Notes under the pieces: model-generated
Seen by the model: the letters and a program-made list of their open reading frames with translations, nothing else
Database searches by the model: none
What the model was told of the DNA's origin: nothing
Origin: Clostridium minihomine
Lineage (GTDB): Bacteria > Bacillota > Clostridia > Oscillospirales > Acutalibacteraceae
Reading direction: 5' to 3'
Assembly: GCF_900240385.1 (NCBI RefSeq)
Contig: NZ_OEQH01000005.1
Span: 224,368-288,367, forward strand
Length of the DNA: 64,000 nt
Translations under genes and position numbers: made by a program
Part shown: positions 25,001-33,642 of the stretch, one piece after another
Position numbering within the stretch: position 1 is the stretch's first letter
Layout of the letters: every line of letters begins with the position of its first letter

Positions 25001-26977
25001 TCAGCTGACGATTTTATAATACGTTTTTGCTGTTGCTGCATAAATAAGGGTGTAGAATACCGCAAAAACCAGCAGGCATCCAATGGTGCAGTAAGTGAAC
25101 AAGGCCGTATTCGTCAGGCCTAAAGCAGACAAAAGCAGTGTGACCACCGGGAAAGAAAAGGCAACATGAACAGCGGCAGTGATAAGGGGAAGGAAGAATA
25201 CCGTCAGCACTTGTGAGTGAATGGATTTTTTGACTTCTGCATGGCTCATGCCCACTTGCTGCATGATTCGGAACCGTTCTTTATCCTCATAACCTTCAGA
25301 AATCTGCTTGTAGTAGATAATCAGAATGGTTGCCATTAAAAACAGAATTCCCAAAAAAATTCCTATGAAAAACAGTCCGCCATAAGCGCCGAAAACTTCT
25401 TGTGTATTATTGTCGCGGGACTGCAAAGAGCCTTGGAAGTGAAATGGTTCCATCGTGTCTATCCATTGCTGGATGGCGGTTTGGACAGTGGAAGAGTCGG
25501 CGTCCAAATCAAATCCGTATATGGTTTGAATTCTGGATTCGTCTTGAGGGGATACTTGCTGAAACTGTGAGTCTAATTGTTTTAAAACAGAAGCATCCTT
25601 TACAAACACCACATAGGTGTTTAGCGAGCGGGAAGCAAGGATTGGGGAATCCTTTAATTCATCCAGCTTTTGGGTGATCTGAAATTCCTGATCCCAGATT
25701 TTTAAAGTATTCGGCTGATAAGTGGATTGACTGGAGTAAAGCAATGCTTCCCCGGGGTTTAGGGTCAGTGATGTTCCGGCCGAACGGTTATAATCATCCA
25801 CGGGAACAAAAAACATCAAGTTCATATTGTTGACATCCCCATTGGGCTGGCTCAACTGGAACTCATTTTCCTGACGGTTTGTGGTAACGATTAAATAGGT
25901 GTATTCCACTGGGTTTTCTGCTGTCAGGCTGTTTTTTTCCAGAGTGTTATCGATCCACTGGTGCATGATCTCTTGGGAATCGGGAGCCGTATTATTTGCG
26001 GTAATCAGAATCCTTTTTGGATACATGGTGTGGATAATGTCGTCAAGCCCCATGTAAAGCGACAGTGTGGTGGAAACCGTGACCAGAACCATAGTCGACA
26101 GAATACAAATATTGGCCAGACCCGCCGCATTTTTTTTCATCCGATACATCATACCGGACACGGAAATAAAATGCTTGGTGCGGTAATAGTAGTTTTTATT
26201 TTTGCGCAGCAGCTTTAAAAGAGCAATGCTGCCTGCGGTAAACAGGCAATAGGTGCCGAAAATCACCAGAATAACGGCCATGAAAAAGCGATAAAGTGCA
26301 GCTACGGGATTTGTAGTTGTTACGGAAATAAAGTATCCGGCTCCCAAAAGGATCAAACCAATCAGAGCCAAAATCCACCGGGCTTTGGGTTCTTTTTCTC
26401 CTACAGCACCGCCGTGCAGCAGCTCGATGGGGTTGGAAAGATGAATTTGGCGCAGACTGTTGAGCAAGATTAAAAGAAAAATTCCGGCAAACAGAGCGCA
26501 GGAAATTCCCAGTGAAGAAAGCGAAAAGTCAAATCCCAGCGGGATATCGGCATTCATCACTTTCAGCACGGCTAGATACATCAGTTTGTACAGCAAAATT
26601 CCAATCAGTAAGCCCGAAATCAGGCTGATGATACCGATAAAAGCGGTTTCCCATCCAATAATACGAGAGATATGCCTTTTTTCCATTCCAAGAATATTGT
26701 ATAGGCCAAACTCTTTTTTTCTGCGTTTCATCAAAAAACTATTGGTATAAAACAGAAAGATAACAGAAAAGATTGCGGTAATCCAGGACCCAAGACTTAA
26801 AATGATCGTCATGGTTCCTCCGCCATGGATTTGCTGCAATCCCGGGTTGCGGGATAAAGCCAGAATCATGTAATACATGGCGATGGTGCCGATACAAGTC
26901 AGGATGTAGGGAAAATAGGTTTTGCTGTTTTTTCGAATATTGATTGCCGCCAGTTTGGGATAAAAAGCTTTACTCAT
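25001..26977 (-). CDS. BceB-type ABC transporter permease (FtsX-like)
   Basis: A permease of the BceAB/type VII ABC family, which senses and removes cell-wall-active peptides such as bacitracin from the lipid II cycle. The ATG at 26977 overlaps the ATPase gene by 8 bp, which decides the start. Its ~658 residues carry about ten membrane segments in a 1+3 / 2 / 1+3 arrangement, with FtsX-like blocks (KKEFGLYNILGMEKRHISRIIGWE near residue 90; RFRIMQQVGMSHAEVKKSI near the C-terminus) and an extracytoplasmic domain of about 200 residues (roughly 310-520) that is the usual ligand-sensing part. It is coupled to the ATPase and lies beside its own two-component system. Confidence 0.9.
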   Translation of the reverse strand: MSKAFYPKLAAINIRKNSKTYFPYILTCIGTIAMYYMILALSRNPGLQQIHGGGTMTIILSLGSWITAIFSVIFLFYTNSFLMKRRKKEFGLYNILGMEKRHISRIIGWETAFIGIISLISGLLIGILLYKLMYLAVLKVMNADIPLGFDFSLSSLGISCALFAGIFLLILLNSLRQIHLSNPIELLHGGAVGEKEPKARWILALIGLILLGAGYFISVTTTNPVAALYRFFMAVILVIFGTYCLFTAGSIALLKLLRKNKNYYYRTKHFISVSGMMYRMKKNAAGLANICILSTMVLVTVSTTLSLYMGLDDIIHTMYPKRILITANNTAPDSQEIMHQWIDNTLEKNSLTAENPVEYTYLIVTTNRQENEFQLSQPNGDVNNMNLMFFVPVDDYNRSAGTSLTLNPGEALLYSSQSTYQPNTLKIWDQEFQITQKLDELKDSPILASRSLNTYVVFVKDASVLKQLDSQFQQVSPQDESRIQTIYGFDLDADSSTVQTAIQQWIDTMEPFHFQGSLQSRDNNTQEVFGAYGGLFFIGIFLGILFLMATILIIYYKQISEGYEDKERFRIMQQVGMSHAEVKKSIHSQVLTVFFLPLITAAVHVAFSFPVVTLLLSALGLTNTALFTYCTIGCLLVFAVFYTLIYAATAKTYYKIVS

Positions 26978-27737
26978 TTCTGGCACCGCCTGTCGCAATC
27001 ATCGTCAGGGTATCCGAAATTTTTTGAAACATGGTTTCTGTGCTGGAAGAACCCTTATACAGCTGATGATAAATTTCGCCGTCTTTAATAAACAGTACCC
27101 GTTTGGCACTGCTGGCGGCTTTGATGCTGTGTGTTACCATCAAAATGGTCTGGCCGCTTTCGTTAATCTCAGAAAAAATACGCAGAAGTCCATCGGTTGC
27201 GCGGGAATCCAGCGCGCCGGTGGGTTCGTCTGCCAGAATCAGCTGTGGGTTGGTAATCAGAGCACGGCAAACGGCGGCTCGCTGTTTTTGTCCGCCCGAA
27301 ACTTCATAAGGATATTTTTCTAAAAGCTCTAAAATTCCCAACTTTGCTGCCAAAGGCTGAAGTCTGCGGTTCATCTCGTCATAGGTTTTCCCGGATAAAA
27401 CAAGGGGAAGAAAAATATTATCTTTTAAAGAAAAAGTATCCAAAAGATTAAAATCCTGAAAAACAAACCCCAAATTATCCCGCCGAAAAGCAGAAATTTC
27501 TTTTTCTTTTAAATCCGGCAGGCTTTTTCCGTTCAAAAGCACCTCGCCGCTGGTGGGTTTGTCCAAAGCAGCCAAAGTGTTCAGAAGCGTGGTTTTTCCC
27601 GAACCGGATTCGCCCATGATGGCGACATATTCACCCTGTTCTACCGAAAAAGTGACGTTGGACAAGGCTTGCACGTGATTTCCGCCAAAGCGGGTTGTAT
27701 ATACTTTTTTTAGGTTGTTTACTTCTAAAAGGGTCAT
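26970..27737 (-). CDS. BceA-type ABC transporter ATP-binding protein
   Basis: A 255-residue ATPase of the MacB/BceA group. Walker A is GESGSGKTTLLN, the Q-loop is FVFQDFNLLDTFSLKDNI (typical of this group), the signature is VSGGQKQRAAVCRAL, and Walker B is LILADEPTGALDS, followed by the H-loop in VTHS. A ribosome-binding site GGAGG precedes the ATG at 27737. It is probably transcribed from a response-regulator-dependent promoter in the gap after the kinase gene. Confidence 0.93.
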   Translation of the reverse strand: MTLLEVNNLKKVYTTRFGGNHVQALSNVTFSVEQGEYVAIMGESGSGKTTLLNTLAALDKPTSGEVLLNGKSLPDLKEKEISAFRRDNLGFVFQDFNLLDTFSLKDNIFLPLVLSGKTYDEMNRRLQPLAAKLGILELLEKYPYEVSGGQKQRAAVCRALITNPQLILADEPTGALDSRATDGLLRIFSEINESGQTILMVTHSIKAASSAKRVLFIKDGEIYHQLYKGSSSTETMFQKISDTLTMIATGGARNE

Positions 27738-27770
27738 AGGTTATTTTCCTCCTTTGTGGTTTCCTTGTCC

Positions 27771-27838
27771 AGTATAGCAAAAAGGAGAAATGGGCTGCCA
27801 TTGCTTTGGCTTACATTTCTCCCGCTGTTCTTACATTT
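27771..27838 (-). promoter_or_regulatory. Probable response-regulator-activated promoter of bceAB
   Basis: On the minus strand a -10 TATACT (27771-27776) has only a poor -35 (GGCAGC, 27794-27799). Two direct repeats, CTTACATTT in plus-strand reading, lie at 27810-27818 and 27830-27838, exactly 20 bp apart (two helical turns), upstream of the -35. This is the expected layout for an OmpR-type activator. Confidence 0.55.
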
Positions 27839-27852
27839 TTGAAAGACCGAAT

Positions 27853-28860
27853 TTATTCCCCGCGCAGGTCCAGTGTATTTAAATCCAAAATTACTTTGGT
27901 TCCCTGGCCGGGGGTAGATTCAATGGAAATTGTGTGCGACAGTTTTTTGCAGATTTGTTTGCACAGATACAAACCCAGCCCGGTGGCTTTTTTGTCGGTG
28001 CGTCCATTGTATCCGGTAAAGCCCTGTTCAAAAATACGGGGAAGATCCTCCGGCGCGATTCCGATGCCCGTATCCTCAATGACCAAAATGTTTTCTGCTT
28101 GCAGATAAATGGAGATACTGCCGGTCATCGTGTATTTCAGTGCATTGGATAAGAGCTGCTCGATGACGAATACCAGCCATTTTTCATCGGTTAATACTTG
28201 GCAGTCCATCGGCTGCAGGTTCAGGCGGATCTTTTTGTGAATAAACAGGGGGGCATATTTTCGAACAGCTTGTTTTACCAGTTTTTCCAGAGGATGGCGA
28301 CGAAATACAAAATCGGTACTGGTGCTGTTCAGGCGAAGATAAGACAGAACCATTTGGACATATTGTTCAATTTTAAAAAGTTCAGCCAAAAGCTGGCTGT
28401 TTTGTTCGCTTTCTTCTTCTTTTAGCAGCAGTCGCATAGCGGCGATAGGGGTTTTAATTTGATGTGCCCAAAGGGTGTAATAATCCACCATATCTGTAAT
28501 TGCACTGTCGGCCCGGTAGCTTTGCCGCGCGCTTTCTTTCATCATGACGGCAATCAAATCGTGATAATCCTGATCCACAGCGTTGTGGGGTTCTGGTAAT
28601 TGACCCAAAAGAAAAATGACCCGGTGCCTTAGTTCCAGCAACTGAAGCCGCTGTTTATAATAGCGCAAAAAATCGACTAAAGCGAAAACAGCCCCCAAAC
28701 AAAGGCATAAAATAGCTGCATAAAATACCGCTTCAGTTTCCAAACGGTACAACGAAAAGACAAGGCCGAAGATCAGAATGAATGAAAACAACAGAAAAAG
28801 CAGTTTGGCATGTCCCCGAAAATAATCCCATACAGCGTCCCAAAAACTTAGTTTCTCCAT
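27853..28860 (-). CDS. BceS-type sensor histidine kinase
   Basis: The ATG at 28860 lies one base after the stop codon of the response regulator gene, which decides the start. In about 335 residues there are two membrane helices (residues ~20-65) with almost no extracytoplasmic loop, so this is an intramembrane-sensing kinase as in BceS. The phosphoacceptor box is LWAHQIKTPIAAMRLLL near residue 170, followed by an N box (EQLLSNALKYT), G1 (VIEDTGIGI) and G2 (GLGLYLCKQIC). Such kinases do not detect the peptide themselves but receive the signal from the BceB-type permease. Confidence 0.92.
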   Translation of the reverse strand: MEKLSFWDAVWDYFRGHAKLLFLLFSFILIFGLVFSLYRLETEAVFYAAILCLCLGAVFALVDFLRYYKQRLQLLELRHRVIFLLGQLPEPHNAVDQDYHDLIAVMMKESARQSYRADSAITDMVDYYTLWAHQIKTPIAAMRLLLKEEESEQNSQLLAELFKIEQYVQMVLSYLRLNSTSTDFVFRRHPLEKLVKQAVRKYAPLFIHKKIRLNLQPMDCQVLTDEKWLVFVIEQLLSNALKYTMTGSISIYLQAENILVIEDTGIGIAPEDLPRIFEQGFTGYNGRTDKKATGLGLYLCKQICKKLSHTISIESTPGQGTKVILDLNTLDLRGE

Positions 28861-28861
28861 C

Positions 28862-29542
28862 TTACTGCACCAAATATCCAATTCCCTTGCGGGTAGAGAT
28901 AAAGTCGGTTAGCCCGGTTTCTTCCAGTTTGCGTCGCAGCCGTGTCATATTGACGCTCAAAGCGTTTTCGTCCACAAAACTGTCCGTTTCCCAAAGCTTG
29001 GTCATCAGGGTTTCGCGGCTGACTACCTTTCCTTTGTTTTGCAGAAGAGTCTGCAAAAGTTTATACTCATTTTTGGTCAGTTCGGTTTTGTTTCCCTGAT
29101 AGGTTAGCGTGGCGTCGCTGGTGTTCAGAATGGCCCCCCGATGTTCCATCAGGCCGGTTTGGCCGACAAAATCATAGGCGCGGCGCAGGACAGCCTGCAC
29201 TTTGGCAGTTAATACTTCCAGATCAAAGGGCTTGGCAATAAAATCATCCCCGCCCATATTCATTGCCATTACAATATTAATATTGTCTGAAGCCGAAGAA
29301 AGGAAGATAATCGGCACTTTGGAAAGCTTTCGGATTTCATTGCACCAGTGATATCCGTTAAAAAACGGCAAAGAAATATCCAGCAGAACCAGCTGAGGCT
29401 GAAACTCTGCAAATTCCGCCAGAATATTTTGAAAATTGGTTGCGCATTTTACCTCGCATCCCCATGTGGCGATATGTCTTTCAATAGAAGATGCGATCAC
29501 AGCATCGTCTTCCACAATCAATATTTTATACATATAAATCAC
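28862..29542 (-). CDS. BceR-type response regulator (OmpR family)
   Basis: A 226-residue response regulator. The receiver domain has the acidic pocket EDD near residue 10, the phosphoacceptor Asp in LVLLDISLP near 55, and the conserved Lys in FIAKPFDLE near 105. The C-terminal winged helix (residues 130-226) contains LTKNEYKLLQTLLQNKGKVVSRETL and VDENALSVNMTRLRRKL. It is the first gene of the two-component unit and presumably acts on the promoter before the bceA-type gene. Confidence 0.93.
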   Translation of the reverse strand: MIYMYKILIVEDDAVIASSIERHIATWGCEVKCATNFQNILAEFAEFQPQLVLLDISLPFFNGYHWCNEIRKLSKVPIIFLSSASDNINIVMAMNMGGDDFIAKPFDLEVLTAKVQAVLRRAYDFVGQTGLMEHRGAILNTSDATLTYQGNKTELTKNEYKLLQTLLQNKGKVVSRETLMTKLWETDSFVDENALSVNMTRLRRKLEETGLTDFISTRKGIGYLVQ

Positions 29543-29911
29543 CGGACCTTTCGCAACGAGTATACCATTTTGTGACAGGAAAATACAAATAAAAAAAGAA
29601 TCATTTGGCCGGATTAAGGCACCGAGAAAAAGAAACTTTCTTTATCTTTACCCGTTTCTTACAAGAAACCAGAAAGAAATCGGAGCCGGAAAATTCGTGC
29701 TGATTTCGTATCATTTGGTTTCTCATCAAGAAGCAATTAGCAGTTGCTTTTCTGATCTGGCAGGATGGACATCCAGAGTTTAATAAGGCCGGTGTGCAGA
29801 AAAAGCAAAATGATAAAATCATTGCATCTGATCATTTTTGGGTTCTTAGGCTGTTTTTCTGGATGCGCCTGATTCTATGAAAATACAATTTAAAAGAATT
29901 TTTACAGATAG
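29543..29911. other. Non-coding stretch
   Basis: About 370 bp between the response regulator gene and the tRNA terminator. I see no supported gene; one short minus-strand open frame lacks a ribosome-binding site. Confidence 0.4.
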
Positions 29912-29949
29912 AAAAAACCACTTATAACGATTGTTATAAGTGGTTTTTA
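29912..29949 (-). terminator. Terminator after tRNA-Leu
   Basis: A perfect 11-bp stem, CCACTTATAAC with its complement, around a 4-nt loop, with A and T runs on either side, just beyond the encoded CCA end of the tRNA. Confidence 0.85.
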
Positions 29950-29953
29950 TTTT

Positions 29954-30040
29954 TGGTGCGAGGGAGGAGACTTGAACTCCTATGAACTTGCGTTCACTAG
30001 AACCTGAATCTAGCGCGTCTGCCAATTCCGCCACTCTCGC
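29954..30040 (-). tRNA. tRNA-Leu, anticodon CAG
   Basis: An 87-nt tRNA with the CCA end encoded. The anticodon stem CTAGA/TCTAG holds the loop TTCAGGT, so the anticodon is CAG and the tRNA reads CUG. A long variable arm (TGAAC-GCA-GTTCA) confirms the class II type for Leu, the D arm has TTGG, and the T loop is TTCAAGT. The acceptor stem, GCGAGAG with CCCTCGC, has one A-C mismatch at the sixth pair, which is slightly odd but does not break the fold. Confidence 0.95.
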
Positions 30041-30073
30041 GAGTTTTTTTCGCAATCCCTTGACTGCTTGAGT

Positions 30074-30102
30074 ATTATAACATGGGTCTAATGGTTTGTC
30101 AA
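30074..30102 (-). promoter_or_regulatory. Promoter of tRNA-Leu
   Basis: On the minus strand a consensus -35 TTGACA (30097-30102), a 17-bp spacer and a consensus -10 TATAAT (30074-30079), ending 33 bp before the tRNA. Confidence 0.8.
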
Positions 30103-30223
30103 CAAAATACTAAGAGAAATTTCAAATTATTTCTAAATCCCTTTTTTCTCTCATAATAGCTATCTGTAGCGGTGTGACGTTTGAAAAACACGATAGAATG
30201 TTTGGGTAACGTTGGGTCATTTT

Positions 30224-30270
30224 TAGAGGGTAGAAAGACACTGAAAAGCAGTGCCTTTCTACCCTTTTTA
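30224..30270. terminator. Bidirectional terminator
   Basis: AGGGTAGAAAG pairs with CTTTCTACCC around an inner CACTG/CAGTG hairpin. It can end the methyltransferase transcript on the minus strand. Confidence 0.7.
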
Positions 30271-30340
30271 AAACAAAATCAGTATAGAAAAACGAAACTT
30301 TTGCTAGTTGAGTTTCTTTGTTTTGAGAAATTTTCTATTC

Positions 30341-31138
30341 TTATTTTTTGCCCCAAATAAGCCCCATGTTTCCGGCTACCATCGGCGTTTTTAACAGCAA
30401 GGGAACAAAATTATTTTGCCGGGTATCCACAAAATGAAGTTCTTGCACCTCTTTTGAAAGTTCGGCAAGAAGAGCATCTAAGTCCGGATAATGTTTGACT
30501 GAGTAAAAGATATCCTCAAAAGCAAAAGGCGCACCGGGCTTTAGCACCCGCAAAGCTTCTCGAATCAAAGCCAGTTTGTCCGGCTGGCTGCGCACCTCGT
30601 GAAATACAAAATTGCTGACTGCCGCATCAAAATGTGCATCGGGAAAATCAAGCTGGGCCGCATCCCCTTTTTGAAAAGAAGTCTGTTTTATAACGCCCTC
30701 TAATGCTGCATTGGTTTCACATTGGCTTTGAGCATAGTCCCACTCGTTCCCCCAGTAGTCGATCCCTACCACGTGAGCCTGCGGGTATTTCTTGGCCGCT
30801 TTTATTGTTAATGCACCGCTGCCGCATCCAATGTCCAGCAATTGTCCATTTCCGTCCCAAGAAAGAAAATGAAGGACATTGTCTAAAATTTTTCCCTGTA
30901 TGCCGCCGCCTTGATAAGAAAGCAGCCTGCGGGCACAGATTAGATAACCAAAAACCAACAGGCAAAATGCAGCGGCTGCTGCCATTAAGACCTGAAAAAC
31001 GGTTATTAACAGCCCACTGGGCAGCAGAAAACTCAAGAAAAACAGCAGAGCAAGAATCCCGCCGGTCAGGCCGGGGGCCAGGGCAACTTTCAGGGGGATC
31101 CAATTGGCATAATCAATCTTTTTTGATTCTTTCATCAT
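30341..31138 (-). CDS. Membrane-anchored class I SAM-dependent methyltransferase
   Basis: A 265-residue protein with two N-terminal membrane helices (residues ~20-65) followed by a Rossmann-type methyltransferase domain. Motif I is LLDIGCGSGALTI near residue 100, with the acidic motif II at VVGIDYW and a motif IV region at FDAAVSNFVFHEV. The N-terminal helices are unusual for a class I enzyme and point to a lipid or membrane-bound substrate. A TTAG-N6-CTAA box overlaps its promoter, which places it in the presumed metal regulon. The substrate is unknown. I see no partner gene in the transcript. Confidence 0.82.
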   Translation of the reverse strand: MMKESKKIDYANWIPLKVALAPGLTGGILALLFFLSFLLPSGLLITVFQVLMAAAAAFCLLVFGYLICARRLLSYQGGGIQGKILDNVLHFLSWDGNGQLLDIGCGSGALTIKAAKKYPQAHVVGIDYWGNEWDYAQSQCETNAALEGVIKQTSFQKGDAAQLDFPDAHFDAAVSNFVFHEVRSQPDKLALIREALRVLKPGAPFAFEDIFYSVKHYPDLDALLAELSKEVQELHFVDTRQNNFVPLLLKTPMVAGNMGLIWGKK

Positions 31139-31290
31139 TTCTTCCTCCGCTTTGGTCTGCCTGAACTTGCGTGTTCATACAGCACTCAATTTTCTATGTA
31201 GTAAAAAACAACAACACAGCAGAGTTTGGGCTTTCACAGGCTTTTCGGATATTTGTTTTTAGCCGTAAACAAACCAAGTTGCCGCGTTTG

Positions 31291-31338
31291 TTAGCTTAAT
31301 CTAACTTATAGTTTACTACTGATTTGCTGAGAAATCAA
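31291..31338 (-). promoter_or_regulatory. Promoter with TTAG-N6-CTAA operator, membrane methyltransferase
   Basis: Minus-strand -35 TTGATT (31333-31338), 17-bp spacer, -10 TAAACT (31310-31315). GTTAG-CTTAAT-CTAAC (core 31291-31304) covers the expected start of transcription. The leader is about 160 nt. Confidence 0.7.
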
Positions 31339-31592
31339 TATGAAAAGAAAAAAGCACAAAACATTTACATCTTTGCCTGATATAGAAAGAAACAAAGTTG
31401 GTTTTTTACGCCGCCGCATAGAACAAGGCCGTTGCGAAAATGATTACCATAGATTCCAGCCAATCTGTACGAAAGAGCGGGTTGAGCTATTGCAAGGCTC
31501 CTTAAAAAGTTGATATGCAAATTATTTTGGTGGGTTGCCCTTTCGAATGAACAGAGGGTTAATAAAGAATTAATACCGGATTAAAATAAGGT

Positions 31593-31640
31593 TAAAAGCA
31601 CCTTTATTGCACAAAACAATTGCAGTAAAGATGCTTTTCT
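31593..31640 (+). terminator. Long hairpin without an assigned gene
   Basis: AAAAGCA-CTTTA-TGCA pairs with TGCA-TAAAG-TGCTTTT, with two mismatches, followed by a pyrimidine-rich run. It would end a plus-strand transcript from 31320-31590, where I find no gene. Confidence 0.45.
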
Positions 31641-31774
31641 TCTTCCTTTTCCCAATTGTAAAAGGATATGTATAGTGCTAGTATATAGTTAAATGAATAA
31701 AAATAGAAATGAATCCTGTTTTTTTACGTCTTTTTATTGCGTTTTAAAATATTTTATTTTATGGAGGGATAATC

Positions 31775-32548
31775 ATGAGTTTATTTGAGCTAACAGGAAA
31801 AGTGGCTTTTGTTACCGGGGCTTCCGGCGGACTTGGTGCGGATGCCGCACGCGCTTATGCGGAATATGGAGCAGATGTTGTTTTGTTTGCCCGCAGAAAG
31901 GAACGCTTGGAGGCGCTTGCCAAAGAAATTGAAGCAACCGGCCGAAGAGCCTTGGCAGTTGATGGCGATGTGACGAATGAAGATGATGTAAAAGCTGCTG
32001 TGCAGAAGGCCATCGATACCTTCGGACATATTGATATTTTACTTAATAATGCGGGAGTGGCTGCTGCCGGAACCGTAGAAACCCTGACCATTGAAAACTG
32101 GGATAAAAGTATGGATATCAACGTTAAGGGCATGTTCCTTACTTCCAAATATATTGTGCCGCATATGCGCAAGCAGAAGTATGGCAAGATTGTCAATATC
32201 GCTTCGATCAACGCGCTTTTAGCGTCCAAAGACCCGTCGCTTTCCCGCCATGTGTACAATGCCTCTAAGGCAGCCGTTCGCGGTCTTACAGCGGGTATGG
32301 CGGCATCTTATATGGCCGAGAACATTACGGTGAATTCCGTTGGCCCGGCTCTGTTTGAAAGCGAAATGACGGAAAATACGCTGTTTAAACATGAGGCGTT
32401 TTTAAATAGCTATAATACGATTTGCCCTGCTTCCCGGCCGGGAAAAAAGGGTGAACTGAACGGAACCATTCTTTATCTGTCCAGTGACGCTTCCAGCTAT
32501 GTAACCGCCCAGCACATTTTAGTGGATGGCGGAATGGCTATTGTTTAA
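31775..32548 (+). CDS. SDR family NAD(P)-dependent oxidoreductase
   Basis: A 257-residue classical short-chain dehydrogenase. The ATG at 31775 follows GGAGGG. Cofactor motif TGASGGLG is near residue 14, the basic pair at FARRKERL suggests NADPH preference, NNAG is near 91, the catalytic Ser lies in IVNIASINA, and the catalytic YNASK is near 160. The C-terminal YLSSDASSYVTAQHILVDGGMAIV is typical. The overall pattern is nearest to gluconate 5-dehydrogenase or 3-oxoacyl-ACP-reductase-like enzymes. The gene is alone with its own terminator, so the substrate is not indicated by context. Confidence 0.88.
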   Translation: MSLFELTGKVAFVTGASGGLGADAARAYAEYGADVVLFARRKERLEALAKEIEATGRRALAVDGDVTNEDDVKAAVQKAIDTFGHIDILLNNAGVAAAGTVETLTIENWDKSMDINVKGMFLTSKYIVPHMRKQKYGKIVNIASINALLASKDPSLSRHVYNASKAAVRGLTAGMAASYMAENITVNSVGPALFESEMTENTLFKHEAFLNSYNTICPASRPGKKGELNGTILYLSSDASSYVTAQHILVDGGMAIV

Positions 32549-32562
32549 TAAAATAGGTGAAA

Positions 32563-32594
32563 AGATGCCGGAGAATGATTCTCCGGCATTTTTA
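32563..32594 (+). terminator. Terminator after the SDR gene
   Basis: ATGCCGGAGAA pairs with TTCTCCGGCAT, followed by TTTTTA. Confidence 0.85.
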
Positions 32595-33118
32595 CAGCAT
32601 TTTTTCTTTTGATAGGATTCTTTAAAATACGAAATCAATGAGAAGGTGCCGCCATAAGAAAGAAACTGTGATGCTGCATTTGCAAAATTACGTTTCTGCT
32701 GGTTCTTTGCACTTTTCGCATCACACAGGTACCTTTGAAAAAAGAACCGCACCAGAGTCGAAATTACTCAAGAGAATAAGCAGGGAGAAAAACTGTGCTT
32801 TTGCGCCAGAAGCGAGCTGACGTTCTTTTGAAAATATTATATTTGAAAGCACAATGAAATAGAGAGTGTCTGCTGATTTTAAGCGTCTGCATACGGCTTT
32901 TGGCCTTAACTTTGTTTCGCAAGCCAGCTATTGAAAGAGCAGGCCTTTTCAAAGCAAATATAAGATTTTACAACCGTTTCTTTTAAACTATGAATGGTAT
33001 CTTTCTAAACCGCTTATTTTCTGATTTCTTCATCATAATTACTCAATGCATAACAAAAAAGTTGCGTTTTTTTATGAATGCAGACATTTTTTACAGATAT
33101 AGGGAATAATCATATTTT
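32595..33118. other. Non-coding stretch
   Basis: About 520 bp. Short open frames on either strand lack ribosome-binding sites and family resemblance. I see nothing supported until the promoter at 33119. Confidence 0.4.
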
Positions 33119-33151
33119 TTGACAAGATTCATCATCGGGTTTCGGTATAAT
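33119..33151 (+). promoter_or_regulatory. Promoter with 21-bp spacer (Spo0A-type layout)
   Basis: The -35 is a perfect TTGACA (33119-33124) and the -10 a perfect TATAAT (33146-33151), but they are 21 bp apart, too far for normal sigma-A recognition. The same spacing is seen here in front of spoIIGA and spoIIE. The reverse strand over the -35 reads TTGTCAAAA, one base from the 0A-box core TGTCGAA. Confidence 0.55.
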
Positions 33152-33194
33152 ATCATTGAATATGAATCATAAAAAGAAAGGATGTCTAAACCTG

Positions 33195-33407
33195 ATGAAA
33201 ATTATTGTTACCTGGGAGGATCTCCAAAGAAAGATGGAACAGACAAATAAGGGAGATTTGCTGGAACTTTGTATTGTTCCGTCGCAAGTGGATGGGCTCG
33301 AGAGCAATCCCGCTTTTTTGCATATAGCGTCGATACATAACGGATGCTATTCTGATTTGGAGTCAATTGATGCTTATTCTACGGATGCCGTCATTAAAAC
33401 AGCATAA
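33195..33407 (+). CDS. Small hypothetical protein (70 aa), possible sporulation gene
   Basis: I prefer the ATG at 33195. The ATG at 33156 would lie at the expected start of the transcript. GAAAGGA lies about 12 bases upstream, slightly far. The 70-residue product is MKIIVTWEDLQRKMEQ... with an acidic C-terminal half (SIDAYSTDAV); it is soluble, has two Cys and no membrane segment. I do not recognise the family. Its promoter has the 21-bp spacer typical of Spo0A-activated genes, which suggests early-sporulation expression. A terminator shared with adhE follows at 33575. Confidence 0.6.
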   Translation: MKIIVTWEDLQRKMEQTNKGDLLELCIVPSQVDGLESNPAFLHIASIHNGCYSDLESIDAYSTDAVIKTA

Positions 33408-33574
33408 TCTTATTTTTTTTGATACACTTTATCTATACTATAACAATAACGGCTTTTCATCCTTTTAACGCTGATTCAGTGTGTATCAATTAAGATTTGC
33501 AATGTCTGGCAGGCAGAGGTAAAAAGCTGATAACGTTACACTTTTCCAATATAATATTTTCTCATACCCACCAG

Positions 33575-33605
33575 AAAACCCGCCTAAAATAGGCGGGTTT
33601 TCTGG
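33575..33605. terminator. Bidirectional terminator
   Basis: AAAACCCGCCT pairs with AGGCGGGTTTT around AAAAT. It ends adhE on the minus strand and the small gene on the plus strand. Confidence 0.85.
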
Positions 33606-33642
33606 GGTTCATTACATATTTATGGGAAAAGTATGTCGTAAG

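Noticed and set aside
29601..29822. 73-codon minus-strand open frame before tRNA-Leu
   Set aside because: No ribosome-binding site or conserved pattern; low support.
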